Below are positions 1 to 7,730 of a stretch of 64,000 nt of DNA, one piece after another. Origin of the DNA: Phascolarctobacterium sp. (GTDB lineage Bacteria > Bacillota > Negativicutes > Acidaminococcales > Acidaminococcaceae); the NCBI GenBank assembly GCA_017467905.1, contig JAFUKD010000039.1, positions 1 through 64,000 on the forward strand, written 5' to 3'. Both the position numbers and the translations under genes were made by a program. The notes beneath the pieces are model-generated. The model worked only from the letters and a program-made list of their open reading frames with translations, was not told the DNA's origin and ran no database searches. The stretch's first letter is position 1; the number at the start of each line of letters is the position of its first letter.

Positions 1-104
1 GTTTGGGATAGTCCAATCCGCTCTGCCATCTTCGTCTGCGAAATCCCCTTATCCAAACGCAGGAACTTAACCCTACGTCCCAGCAGCTTAAACTTTTCTT
101 CCAT
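1..104 (-). CDS. XRE-family HTH regulator, N-terminal part only (runs off the window)
   Basis: The minus strand from an ATG at 104 stays open to the window edge. It encodes 34 residues beginning MEEKFKLLGRRVKFLRLDKG, followed by ISQTKMAERIGLSQ, which is the first half of a Cro/CI-type helix-turn-helix. A Shine-Dalgarno GAGGTG lies a few bases upstream. A promoter candidate is at 165-192 and another XRE gene lies just upstream on the same strand. Nothing can be said about target or partner genes because the rest is outside the window. Confidence 0.7.
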   Translation of the reverse strand, partial: MEEKFKLLGRRVKFLRLDKGISQTKMAERIGLSQ

Positions 105-164
105 CTTCAACACCTCGGTTTAAAAATCATAAATCTACTTGTAATATTATTTAATCTCAATGCC

Positions 165-192
165 ATTATAACACGTTTGCCCCCCCCCGCAA
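165..192 (-). promoter_or_regulatory. Candidate promoter with a 9-G tract in the spacer
   Basis: Read on the minus strand, TTGCGG (187-192) and a perfect TATAAT (165-170) are separated by 16 bases that start with a run of G residues (nine in all, 180-188). It points at the XRE gene starting at 104. The -35 match is weak. The homopolymer could slip and change spacer length. Confidence 0.45.
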
Positions 193-215
193 GACATCAA
201 CCTGCGAAAAATATC

Positions 216-560
216 TTACTTCTTCCCTGTCTTGCGACGCCTTTCGACGTGGGCTCTTTCTTTCGCGCTCGCGCCATATTCATGTTTCCTATAAAAGGCT
301 TCTATTGGCTTCACAGGGTAGCTCCACCTTTTAAAGGCAAGCTCCATCAGCTGCTGGGGCATTACCTCGTAAACAATGCACAACAGCAAAAGGTTTATCC
401 CCCTGGCCAACCTCTTTCCTGCTTCAATCTCCACCATGGTCGAGCGGGATATACCTGTAGCTTTTAACACTTCCTCCTGGGTCAAGCCCCTTCCTTCCCG
501 CAGCTTCCTCAATGCCTTTCCCAACAGTTCTGTTTCCTTTTCCAAATTATAATCTTTCAT
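216..560 (-). CDS. XRE-family HTH transcriptional regulator
   Basis: A 114-residue protein. Residues about 12-62 form a Cro/CI helix-turn-helix, with LTQEEVLKATGISRSTMVEI covering helices 2 and 3. The C-terminal half is a basic tail of unknown role (RRRKTGKK at the end). GGAGG precedes the ATG at 560. DNA binding is expected from the family; the regulon is unknown. It lies just upstream of a second XRE gene on the same strand, with a G-rich promoter candidate between them. The region is accessory, with the nearest conserved operon beginning at 4026. Confidence 0.8.
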   Translation of the reverse strand: MKDYNLEKETELLGKALRKLREGRGLTQEEVLKATGISRSTMVEIEAGKRLARGINLLLLCIVYEVMPQQLMELAFKRWSYPVKPIEAFYRKHEYGASAKERAHVERRRKTGKK

Positions 561-738
561 TTTGGCTTCCTCCTCGGCTTTTGCTTTTACTTATTTTAAG
601 TCATTACTCCAAGATTGTATATTAAATGTATTACTAACAGGACAGTTCCTTGTAATTTTCTGAAAAGCGTGCTATTTTTTACTTGTTCAACGTTGGATTC
701 TGTACAGCACGGACGTTCCGTCATAAAACTGTAAAGGG

Positions 739-854
739 ATGATGAACAATCAAAAATTTTACTGACAACAAAATTCTGTTATCTGCTGACGAACTGCGTC
801 AGCAGATAACAGAAGCAGTTGAATTAGTAAAAGCAGTACATCTTTGTTCATCAT
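739..854. repeat. Nested inverted repeats, possible MITE or structured RNA
   Basis: An inner perfect inverted repeat has arms of 16 bases at 776-791 and 797-812 and a 5-base loop. It sits inside an outer inverted repeat of ATGATGAACA (739-748) and TGTTCATCAT (845-854). There is no gene here. The inner hairpin has no adjacent T tract, so a simple terminator is unlikely. It fills most of the gap between 560 and 1069. Confidence 0.6.
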
Positions 855-873
855 AAAATTTGAGCATAATAAA

Positions 874-899
874 AGCCCCACTCGGTCACGAGCGGGGCT
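874..899. terminator. Bidirectional intrinsic terminator
   Basis: AGCCCCACTCG and CGAGCGGGGCT pair with one G-T around a GTCA loop. A-rich sequence lies on the left side, giving a U tract on minus-strand RNA. It would end transcripts of the DUF559 region. Confidence 0.6.
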
Positions 900-918
900 T
901 AGTGTCTGCGGGGGTTGA

Positions 919-950
919 GCGGTCCCCCTTCCCTTTCAGGGACGGTATAA
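919..950. repeat. 32-bp direct repeat, copy 1, flanking the DUF559 gene
   Basis: Identical over 32 bases to 1459-1490, in the same orientation. Weaker similarity continues to the right (CTGCTTAGAA is shared). The two copies bracket the DUF559 endonuclease gene. Confidence 0.85.
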
Positions 951-1068
951 GTTTCTGCTTAGAATTAGTTTTTAACGTCCAATTTTCTTGACTAGTACGC
1001 AATGCACTGGCACAATTGCCCCCCCTGAAAGTGGGGGCTGGCATTGCGTAGCAATGACTGGGGGGTTA

Positions 1069-1437
1069 TTAGGTTCTTTCTTTTATTTTCTCGTTTATTG
1101 CATAACAAACACCATTAAAATTTTTCTCTACTTCCAAATTATTGAACCTTATAACCTCTAATCCAATACTATTTAGAAACATAGTCCTTTGCTCATCATA
1201 GTCCATACCTTCTTGACTATAATGTTGTCCTCCATCTATTTCAATGACTAGTTTTGCTTTAGAACAATAAAAATCAGCTATATAAATTCCTATTGATCTT
1301 TGCCTATAGAACTTTGGATATAGCTTTTTCAAGAACAAATGCCATAACATTCCTTCTTGTTTAGTCATGTCTTTTCTAAGATTTTGTGCACGATTTTTTA
1401 ACTTAGCATTATATCGTGTGTAATTATTGTTATGCAT
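1069..1437 (-). CDS. DUF559 (Vsr-like) endonuclease-domain protein
   Basis: A 122-residue protein typical of the short DUF559 family, which has a very-short-patch-repair-like PD-(D/E)XK fold. The likely catalytic core is D55 in IYIADFYC, then E66 and D68 in LVIEIDGGQHY, with Q71 and H72. The ATG at 1437 has GGAAGGG upstream, inside the sequence that leads into the flanking repeat. Direct 32-bp repeats lie on both sides, so the gene looks like a small mobile cassette. Nuclease activity is inferred from the family; whether it acts in repair, defence or its own mobility is not known. Confidence 0.85.
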   Translation of the reverse strand: MHNNNYTRYNAKLKNRAQNLRKDMTKQEGMLWHLFLKKLYPKFYRQRSIGIYIADFYCSKAKLVIEIDGGQHYSQEGMDYDEQRTMFLNSIGLEVIRFNNLEVEKNFNGVCYAINEKIKERT

Positions 1438-1458
1438 TATTACCCTTCCACCGCTAAA

Positions 1459-1490
1459 GCGGTCCCCCTTCCCTTTCAGGGACGGTATAA
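1459..1490. repeat. 32-bp direct repeat, copy 2, flanking the DUF559 gene
   Basis: Second copy of the 919-950 repeat. The 22 bases 1442-1463, which overlap its left end, recur at 2026-2047, so fragments of this sequence are scattered in the region. Confidence 0.85.
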
Positions 1491-1683
1491 ATTACTGCTT
1501 AGAACTTGCTTTTTCAAAACAACACAATATAACGAAAAAAAGCCAGCTTTGGCAAGCCAGCCTTTCCTTCGATGTATCATTACTTAGCGGAGAGAGCTGA
1601 CGCGACCAAACATCAGGAATCTCTCTGTTTTTATTATAACACATTAACTACTTTTGACAAGTACTGCATAAATTTATGTGCCT

Positions 1684-1838
1684 ATATAACTTTAAGTTAC
1701 TGCATACTTTAGAACAAGGTAGCAAAGCTTTCAGCTTTGCTTGAACAAAGGCAGAAGAAAATAAAGACAGGAAAGGGAAAAAGAAAATTATATAAAAGAA
1801 AAAGGGAAAGGACAGAAAAAAAGAAGATCTCACTCTAT
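1684..1838 (-). repeat. T-rich dispersed element, copy A (possible ncRNA)
   Basis: Read on the minus strand, a pyrimidine-rich block is followed by a perfect hairpin (AGCAAAGC, loop, GCTTTGCT) and then a smaller stem (TAACTT/AAGTTA). The same block and hairpin order occurs on the plus strand at 53115-53280. The second stem there is TAACGC/GCGTTA, a paired change. The open frame 1648-1833 through this block encodes low-complexity Phe-rich sequence and is not called as a gene. Confidence 0.55.
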
Positions 1839-1994
1839 AAATACACTTGACGAAGCAAAAATGGCAATGAGAAACAGAAAAAATTTTTAATTTATCTTAG
1901 GCAATGGTAAAAACCGTTGCTTTTTTGTTTTTTAGAAAAAAATTTTTAGAGTACATTGCCATTTTGGGTTGCTCGATTGTATTTATAGAGTGAG
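1829..1994. mobile_element. MITE-like element with 41-bp terminal inverted repeats
   Basis: Bases 1829-1869 and the reverse complement of 1954-1994 match at 35 of 41 positions. The outermost 17 (CTCACTCTATAAATACA) and innermost 13 are identical. About 84 bases lie between the arms, with no coding sequence. No target-site duplication could be assigned with confidence. A non-autonomous transposable element is the simplest reading; a large structured RNA is the alternative. Confidence 0.55.
1901..1933 (+). terminator. Intrinsic terminator inside the MITE-like element
   Basis: GCAATGGT, loop AAAA, ACCGTTGC pair over 8 bases with one G-T. A T6-G-T6 tract follows on the plus strand. No plus-strand gene ends here. 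Confidence 0.55.
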
Positions 1995-2076
1995 AGGTGA
2001 AATTCAAACCGCGCGGAACACCTAAACCCTTCCACCGCTAAAGCGGTAACCATGCGGCAAGTAAGGACAAACAAAA

Positions 2077-2102
2077 AGCCTCACTCTGTTACGGGTGGGG
2101 CT
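2077..2102 (-). terminator. Imperfect terminator hairpin after the AbiEii-like gene
   Basis: AGCCTCACTC and GGGTGGGGCT form an imperfect stem next to an A-run, read as U-run on the minus strand. It lies 11 bases past the stop of the toxin-like gene. Confidence 0.45.
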
Positions 2103-2112
2103 AAGTATTTGA

Positions 2113-2871
2113 TTAAATTTCTACATACACTTTTTGTAATAGGTGAAGCACGTCTTCTTTAACCAGGTTATAAATGCCTAAGTCCTTCAAGTTTACTTCT
2201 TCATTATCCATTCCATCAATAAAATCATTTACATCCTTATAAATATCTGTAGAAATATAAACTCTTTGGTCTTCACGCAGCAATACCGCAAGCCTAAAAA
2301 CATCTCTTTTATGTTTGTTGATGCTTTTGCTGTCTACCTGCATACCCTGCTGTTTCTTCTGCGATAAATCAAGCCATGCTTTTGCCTTAAACGGAATGAT
2401 ATGCGTAGTGTTCAGAATAGAAACACCATCAATCATTGTAATTCCCGAAAGTAGAAAGTTATAATAACTGTCGTTAAGCAAAATAGCTGATAAACTTGAT
2501 AATTCATCATTCATGGGTAACGGGGTTAACACCGCCCCCTCTGGAAGCTTAATCATATCTGGTTTTCGAGAAAACAATTCTATCATTTTAGGATATGCTT
2601 TACTTTTGGGATTAGAAAACCGATAAAATTCTACCTCACCAGTACTTTTATTTTGATGTTCATATCCAGCTTCTTTTACATAATACCAAAATCTATTAAC
2701 AAATTCCGGTGTCAACGCTTCCACTATTAGTACAATATCTAAATCCTTAGTTGCTCTAAATTCCATATTCTCTTTGGACATCAGCAAATCACAAGCGGCA
2801 CCACCGATAATTGTATACTGCTCCGCAAATCCGCTGAAAGCGTTTTTAAAGCTATTCAATCCAAGTACCAT
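2113..2871 (-). CDS. AbiEii-like nucleotidyltransferase, toxin of a type IV TA pair
   Basis: From an ATG at 2871 this is 252 residues. It has the DNA polymerase beta-type nucleotidyltransferase signature: IIGGAACDLL (residues 21-30, the GG motif), then TKDLDIVLI (residues 41-49, acidic pair D43 and D45). AbiEii/MenT-type proteins are nucleotidyltransferases that block growth unless countered by the AbiEi protein. The start overlaps the upstream stop by one base (TGATG) with GGGAGG about 8 bases before, so translation is coupled to the antitoxin gene. An upstream in-frame start at 2886 exists but lacks a better ribosome site. The nucleotide substrate and target RNA cannot be told from sequence. 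Confidence 0.75.
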   Translation of the reverse strand: MVLGLNSFKNAFSGFAEQYTIIGGAACDLLMSKENMEFRATKDLDIVLIVEALTPEFVNRFWYYVKEAGYEHQNKSTGEVEFYRFSNPKSKAYPKMIELFSRKPDMIKLPEGAVLTPLPMNDELSSLSAILLNDSYYNFLLSGITMIDGVSILNTTHIIPFKAKAWLDLSQKKQQGMQVDSKSINKHKRDVFRLAVLLREDQRVYISTDIYKDVNDFIDGMDNEEVNLKDLGIYNLVKEDVLHLLQKVYVEI

Positions 2872-3872
2872 CAATATGCCTCCCAAAAATCTTTCAACAA
2901 TTCCTCAACAGATTCTTCAATACGCTCATCGTGAGTGTCTTTGTAGGTAAGCGACAAGGATAAAGCATCTACCATATTACCAGCTGCTAAAACACTTGGG
3001 TCATATTTCCAAAGTTCTAACTTTGTATGGTTAGGCTCAACCTTATACTTATCAGCTACTAAAGTATTACCATCTTCCCAACCTACTACAATTTGAAAGT
3101 TATCCATAATTTCTTTTCTTGCAGACATAGTCGCATAGCAAGGTACTTTAGATGGGTTAAGCATACTGTTTTCAGATAAGGCAGTATCACCAGAAATATA
3201 CATCTTGTCATTCACATCATAATTGTTTATGTAAACAACTTCTCTTACAGGGCTGACCATATACTTAAAACATTTTTCCCAAATAGATTTAAAATCTAAA
3301 TTTGTAGCCAATACCTTCTTTTTTCCTTCGCGCTGCTCCAATACGAACACTTCTGTTTGTGCTAATTGCCTTTGAGCCTTAGAGATAGCCATTTTGGATA
3401 AACCTAATGCCTCAGCCAATTCTGCCAAAGTAAATTCTGTGGTCTTTTTATATATGAAATAAAGCAACAGAAGCTGTGTAGAAGGAGAGAAAAACTTTAA
3501 ATTATTTTCCGGTGCTACATATCGTTCCAATAATAATGTGCCAATAAAAGGTACATAAATTTGCTTTTCACCTGCTACAAAGGGAATATCTGCTTTTATA
3601 AATCTTTGCCTTTGTTCATAAGGTAAAATTTCTAAGCACACAACAACAGGTAGTGCTTCAATCTCTTGAATCTTTCCTATATGTGCTTTGATAGAATTAA
3701 CTGCCAACAGCTTTCCCTTAGGAAATAAAAATATTGTTTCTATACCTTTCAGAGAAGCCTTCTTTATATCATAATTAACGGAAATATAATACGGTAAAGC
3801 TTTCTTCCCCTGCCAATCTTCATATTTAATTTTCGTGTATAACAATTTTTCTAAGCCAGTCAAATCCAACAC
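2871..3872 (-). CDS. AbiEi-like antitoxin/transcriptional regulator
   Basis: A protein of about 333 residues. Residues about 145-185 form a winged helix (FTLAELAEALGLSKMAISKA), and long flanks resemble AbiEi-type antitoxins. It is immediately upstream of, and coupled to, a nucleotidyltransferase gene, the standard order of type IV systems. The start is not certain: TTG at 3872 and GTG at 3875 are both in frame, with only a weak ribosome site, and both lie about 20 bases after the predicted transcription start. AbiEi proteins repress their own promoter by binding inverted repeats, and such repeats overlap the promoter here. The assignment rests on order, HTH and size rather than a decisive motif. 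Confidence 0.65.
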   Translation of the reverse strand: MLDLTGLEKLLYTKIKYEDWQGKKALPYYISVNYDIKKASLKGIETIFLFPKGKLLAVNSIKAHIGKIQEIEALPVVVCLEILPYEQRQRFIKADIPFVAGEKQIYVPFIGTLLLERYVAPENNLKFFSPSTQLLLLYFIYKKTTEFTLAELAEALGLSKMAISKAQRQLAQTEVFVLEQREGKKKVLATNLDFKSIWEKCFKYMVSPVREVVYINNYDVNDKMYISGDTALSENSMLNPSKVPCYATMSARKEIMDNFQIVVGWEDGNTLVADKYKVEPNHTKLELWKYDPSVLAAGNMVDALSLSLTYKDTHDERIEESVEELLKDFWEAY

Positions 3873-3899
3873 CCACTCTTCATGTAAACTCTTTATTTA

Positions 3900-3942
3900 A
3901 GTATAAACATTATATGTTTACACGTCAATATTTTGTTTATAC
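3900..3942 (-). promoter_or_regulatory. Promoter and inverted-repeat operator of the TA operon
   Basis: On the minus strand TTGACG (3923-3928) and TATACT (3900-3905) are 17 bases apart. GTATAAACA (3901-3909) and TGTTTACAC (3915-3923) form an inverted repeat over the core promoter. A further half site, TGTTTATAC, lies at 3934-3942. This fits autorepression by the AbiEi-like protein. Confidence 0.65.
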
Positions 3943-3947
3943 ACATA

Positions 3948-3986
3948 AAAAAGGGAACTGCTACAAACCGTAACAGTCCCCTTTTT
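3948..3986. terminator. Bidirectional terminator after the cell-shape operon
   Basis: AAAAAGGGAACTG (3948-3960) and CAGTCCCCTTTTT (3974-3986) pair with one mismatch. A-run and T-run flanks allow function in both directions. It ends the operon that starts near 13233. Confidence 0.75.
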
Positions 3987-4025
3987 ATATTTGATTTTTT
4001 CAAAAAGTAATGTCTTTAAATTTAC

Positions 4026-4730
4026 TCACATCTTAAACGCATCCTTGCGCAGCATGGAAACCTTCTTACCATATTTATTCATTTTGTAAAGAGTGTGGCG
4101 CTCAATATCCGCCATCTCCACAGGCAAATCCAGATTGTAGGCTTCGTTTAGAGCGTTGAGCAAATCTACAGCCTTCATACTGCCGGTGGGAGTAATCTTA
4201 CAATCGAAGGAAAAGCTAATTTTGCCGTCCCTTTGCTCCACGCTTAGCTTGGGAATGTAAAACTTCACGTCAATTTCTTTGAACTTTTCTTTTCTTTTGG
4301 GCGCAGCCTTTTTAAAAAGCAGACTTTCTGCTTCGTTGTAGGCTTCTACTGCTTCGGAGATATCCTTGTCGTAAGGCAACGCCACAACATAGCTTGCTCC
4401 TGCTGCTTCTGCCATCAACGCCGCAGTGTTGTTGGCAACTGCATCTGCCGCCAGCACGCGAATGCCACGGGGAAGCGCCTTGTCCAGCGCCTTCGCCGCC
4501 AGCTCTACTTCCATAGGCTCTGCCAATTCGATTTCTACAAATTCGGTATAGCTAACCACGCCCACCCCAAGTGCGGAAGCAAGAGAGAACTTCAAATGAG
4601 GGTTGAAGCCTTCGGAATAAGCAGCAGGCAATTTGGCGCGACGGATGGCACGTTCGATGGTGCGCACATATTCCAAGTGAGAGATAAAGCGAATGTCGCG
4701 GTCTTTAGTAATTTGCATGCGTAATTTCAT
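4026..4730 (-). CDS. Radical-SAM-associated protein, DUF2344 (TIGR03936 type)
   Basis: A 234-residue protein beginning MKLRMQITKDRDIRFISHLE, the typical start of the DUF2344/TIGR03936 family. It resembles the RNA-binding-like part of some radical SAM proteins but has no iron-sulfur motif itself. The start codon overlaps the stop of the upstream radical SAM gene by one base (TAATG), as is usual for this pair. The two probably act together on one substrate, perhaps in RNA or ribosome modification, but the reaction is not known. It is the last gene of the maf-to-rodA operon. Confidence 0.85.
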   Translation of the reverse strand: MKLRMQITKDRDIRFISHLEYVRTIERAIRRAKLPAAYSEGFNPHLKFSLASALGVGVVSYTEFVEIELAEPMEVELAAKALDKALPRGIRVLAADAVANNTAALMAEAAGASYVVALPYDKDISEAVEAYNEAESLLFKKAAPKRKEKFKEIDVKFYIPKLSVEQRDGKISFSFDCKITPTGSMKAVDLLNALNEAYNLDLPVEMADIERHTLYKMNKYGKKVSMLRKDAFKM

Positions 4731-6589
4731 TATGCTTCACCTCTTTTGTAATCAATAATTTCTACGCCCAGCTTTTGGCATACGCCACAGCCGGTGCAGG
4801 TACTGCGACGGCAATCGTGGGTAAGCTGTTGTGCTTGTGCCTTCTCCCACTCGCGCCACAGGAACCTTCTGGAAACTGCAGGCTGTACATGCTCCCAAGG
4901 GAACACTTCCTTTTCGCCACGTTCACGGTTAGCGTAGAACTCAATGTCCAAGCCGGCTTCTGCCATAGCATTTACCCAACGGTCGTAAGAGAAGCAGTCG
5001 CTCCAACCATCAAAGCGGGCGCCCATCTTCCACGCAGCAAGAAGCGCTTTACCCAAACGTCTGTCACCGCGGGCGAAGATAGCTTCTGCCACGCTGGTCT
5101 TAGCGTCGTGATATTGGAAGGTAATATTTTTAACTTTGAGTGCGTCTTTCAAAAGGAATTGTTTACGACGCAGGGTTTCAATGTCATTTTGGGCAAACCA
5201 TTGGAAGGCGGTGTAGGGCTTCGGTACGAAGGAGGAAGCGCTTACGGTTACCTTGCAGCCACGTTTGCCGGTAATTTCAAAATATTTATATTGAACCTTC
5301 TTCGCCAAATCTGCAATGGCAAGAATGTCCTCGTCAGTTTCAAAGGGCAAGCCAATCATGAAGTACAGCTTCACGCTGCTCCAGCCGGATTCAAAGGCTG
5401 CGCCCACAGCGTTCATCAAATCTTCTTCTGTAACGCCCTTGTTGATAACGTCGCGCATTTTTTGGCTGCCTGCTTCCGGAGCAAAGGTCAAGCCGCTTTT
5501 GCGCACCGCCTGTACTTCCTTGGCAATATCAACAGAGAAGCTGTCAATACGCAGGGAGGGCAGGCTAACGCTTACGCGCTCGTCTTTAAATTCTGCAATA
5601 AGGTCGTGTACCAAGGGAGCAAGGCAGGAGTAATCTGCACTGCTCAAGGATACCAAGGACATTTCGTTATAACCGGTGTTATCCACCAGCTGACGAGCCA
5701 GCTCCTTCAAAACCTCCGGCTTGCGTTCGCGTACAGGTCGGTACACCATCCCTGCATGACAGAAGCGGCAACCACGGCTACAACCGCGGAAAACCTCTAG
5801 CATAATTCTATCGTGTACTATCTCGCCAAAGGGAACGATGGGAGCAGTGGGGAAATCAATGCTGTTCATGTCTTTTACAACACGCTTTTCAATAACAGCA
5901 GGTACATCTTCACGCAATGCACGCACTTCTTTTACGGTGTTATCTTCATTATATATAGTTTCATAGAAGCTTGGTACATAGATGCCTTTAATCTTCACCA
6001 CTTCATTCAAGAAGCCTTGGTGTCCACCCGGTTTGCCAGCCTTCTTCCAAGCTTTATAGGCATCCATCAGCTCAATCATTACTTCTTCGCCTTCACCGAT
6101 AATGGCAAAGTCAACGAAATCAGCCAAAGGCTCCGGATTATAAACGCAAGGACCACCTACGATAACGAAGGGGTCTGCATCACTGCGCTCTGCGGCAAGA
6201 ACAGGTACACCGCCCAAGTCCAGCATATTCAAAATATTAGTGTAGGAAAGCTCGTATTGCAGGGTAAAGCCAACAATGTCACATTCCGCCAAAGTCTTTT
6301 CTGTTTCCAAGGTACGCAGGGGAATGTTACGTTCACGCATTTTCGCTTCCATATCAACCCAAGGAGCATATACGCGTTCAGCCTGCACACCTGCTTCCTT
6401 GTTGAGCAGATGGTACAAAATCTTGAAGCCCAAATAGCTCATGCCTACCTCGTACACATCCGGGAAGGCAAGGGCAATGGTTACTTCTGTTTCTTCCGCA
6501 GGCTTAATGATGCTGCCAAACTCACCGCCGGTATAGCGGGCAGGCTTTTGCACGCTGCTTAATATATCAATGGTCAATTCTTTTTCCAT
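4730..6589 (-). CDS. B12-binding-domain radical SAM protein (TIGR03960 type)
   Basis: A 619-residue protein. Residues about 35-200 form a B12-binding-like Rossmann region (AFPDVYEVGMSYLG, IVGGPCVYNPEPLADFVD). The radical SAM cluster motif is FRGCSRGCRFCHAG, with C270, C274 and C277. The C-terminus has a second cysteine group (CRRSTCTGCGVC) that could bind another cluster. Proteins of this family sit beside DUF2344 partners and near ribonuclease G or cell-shape genes in Firmicutes; their substrate is unknown. GGAGG lies close before the ATG. It follows rodA by 10 bases and is co-transcribed with it. Confidence 0.9.
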   Translation of the reverse strand: MEKELTIDILSSVQKPARYTGGEFGSIIKPAEETEVTIALAFPDVYEVGMSYLGFKILYHLLNKEAGVQAERVYAPWVDMEAKMRERNIPLRTLETEKTLAECDIVGFTLQYELSYTNILNMLDLGGVPVLAAERSDADPFVIVGGPCVYNPEPLADFVDFAIIGEGEEVMIELMDAYKAWKKAGKPGGHQGFLNEVVKIKGIYVPSFYETIYNEDNTVKEVRALREDVPAVIEKRVVKDMNSIDFPTAPIVPFGEIVHDRIMLEVFRGCSRGCRFCHAGMVYRPVRERKPEVLKELARQLVDNTGYNEMSLVSLSSADYSCLAPLVHDLIAEFKDERVSVSLPSLRIDSFSVDIAKEVQAVRKSGLTFAPEAGSQKMRDVINKGVTEEDLMNAVGAAFESGWSSVKLYFMIGLPFETDEDILAIADLAKKVQYKYFEITGKRGCKVTVSASSFVPKPYTAFQWFAQNDIETLRRKQFLLKDALKVKNITFQYHDAKTSVAEAIFARGDRRLGKALLAAWKMGARFDGWSDCFSYDRWVNAMAEAGLDIEFYANRERGEKEVFPWEHVQPAVSRRFLWREWEKAQAQQLTHDCRRSTCTGCGVCQKLGVEIIDYKRGEA

Positions 6590-6599
6590 TACGTCCTCC

Positions 6600-7709
6600 T
6601 TAAAATTGCAGTTTCTGGTCGCGAACCTTAATGTTCAGCAGTAACGCCACCAACATTGTATTAGTCATCAACGAGCTTACACCATAGCTTAGAAATGGTA
6701 GGGGCACACCGGTTACAGGCATAATGCCAATGGTCATGCCAATATTTACCATAATGTGGAACATAAACATAGAGGTTATGCCCACTGCCAGCAAGGTTCC
6801 AAAATCATCTTCCGCGTTTAGGGCAATGGTAATGCCACGCCAAACGATGATGAAGTACATTAGGATAATCAAAGCCGCCCCAATGAAGCCAAACTCCTCA
6901 CCTACTACAGCGAAGATAAAATCCGTATGGTTTTCTGGCAAAAAGTTTAGCTGACTTTGAGAGCCTTGCAGCCATCCCTTACCAAACAAGCCGCCGCTAC
7001 CAATGGCAATCTTAGATTGAATAACGTGGTAGCCGCTGCCGTAGGGGTCAAGCTCCGGGTTTAAGAACACGCGAATACGATTCTTCTGATAATCCTTCAA
7101 AACAAATTGCCAGATTAAAGGCATCAGCGCTACAAAGACAGTGGTGCAATATGCAAACCACCTATACTTAAAACCGCTGACGAAAATCATTCCCAGCAGG
7201 ATTGCAATGAAGGTAAGTGAAGTACCCAAGTCCGGCTGTTTCAAAACCAAAACAAAGGGTATGAATATATATAGGAACACAGGCAGGTAATCTTTAAAAT
7301 CTTCCAGCCATTCAATACGCTTTTCCATAAAAGCTGCCAGGCAGATTATGAGGAACACCTTGGCAAATTCTGACGGCTGAAAGGTAAAGCTGCCAATCTG
7401 AATCCAGCGCTGCGCCCCCAGTTGGGTATGACCAAAAAGCATTACCCCTACCAAAAGCAGTACATTAAAAATGTATAAGGGTGTTGCGTAATTTTTTAGC
7501 ACCCTATAATCGAAGCGCAGGGTAAAAATGGCGAAGCCTATAGCAATAAGCATGAACATACCTTGACGATTCAAATGCCACGCCTTACCCGTACTTACGG
7601 CGAAGGAATGGGTGGCACTGTCAATTAAGCCCAAGCCACAGCCCATTAAAATTAGTACGGCAAAAATAAGCCACCAATCTAAATTGCGTAGAATACGCCT
7701 TACGCCCAT
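6600..7709 (-). CDS. rodA: Peptidoglycan polymerase RodA (SEDS family)
   Basis: A 369-residue polytopic membrane protein of the FtsW/RodA/SpoVE family. It polymerises glycan strands from lipid II during side-wall growth. Seen are about ten hydrophobic segments, KQPDLGTSLTFIAILLG (catalytic-loop region), NFLPENHTDFIFAVVGEEFG and a C-terminal PVTGVPLPFLSYGVSSLM signature. The ATG has AAGGAG upstream. It lies directly downstream of its partner transpeptidase mrdA and mreBCD, which separates it from FtsW. Confidence 0.95.
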   Translation of the reverse strand: MGVRRILRNLDWWLIFAVLILMGCGLGLIDSATHSFAVSTGKAWHLNRQGMFMLIAIGFAIFTLRFDYRVLKNYATPLYIFNVLLLVGVMLFGHTQLGAQRWIQIGSFTFQPSEFAKVFLIICLAAFMEKRIEWLEDFKDYLPVFLYIFIPFVLVLKQPDLGTSLTFIAILLGMIFVSGFKYRWFAYCTTVFVALMPLIWQFVLKDYQKNRIRVFLNPELDPYGSGYHVIQSKIAIGSGGLFGKGWLQGSQSQLNFLPENHTDFIFAVVGEEFGFIGAALIILMYFIIVWRGITIALNAEDDFGTLLAVGITSMFMFHIMVNIGMTIGIMPVTGVPLPFLSYGVSSLMTNTMLVALLLNIKVRDQKLQF

Positions 7710-7730
7710 CCTGCTGCTCCTTTCATAAAA

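Noticed and set aside
1648-1833. A 61-residue minus-strand frame rich in Phe
   Set aside because: Low-complexity translation of a pyrimidine block shared with a non-coding repeat at 53115-53280; GTG start without ribosome site.
4775-6562. Two long plus-strand frames opposite the radical SAM gene
   Set aside because: Shadows of the 619-residue radical SAM gene, whose cluster motif and B12 region are clear.
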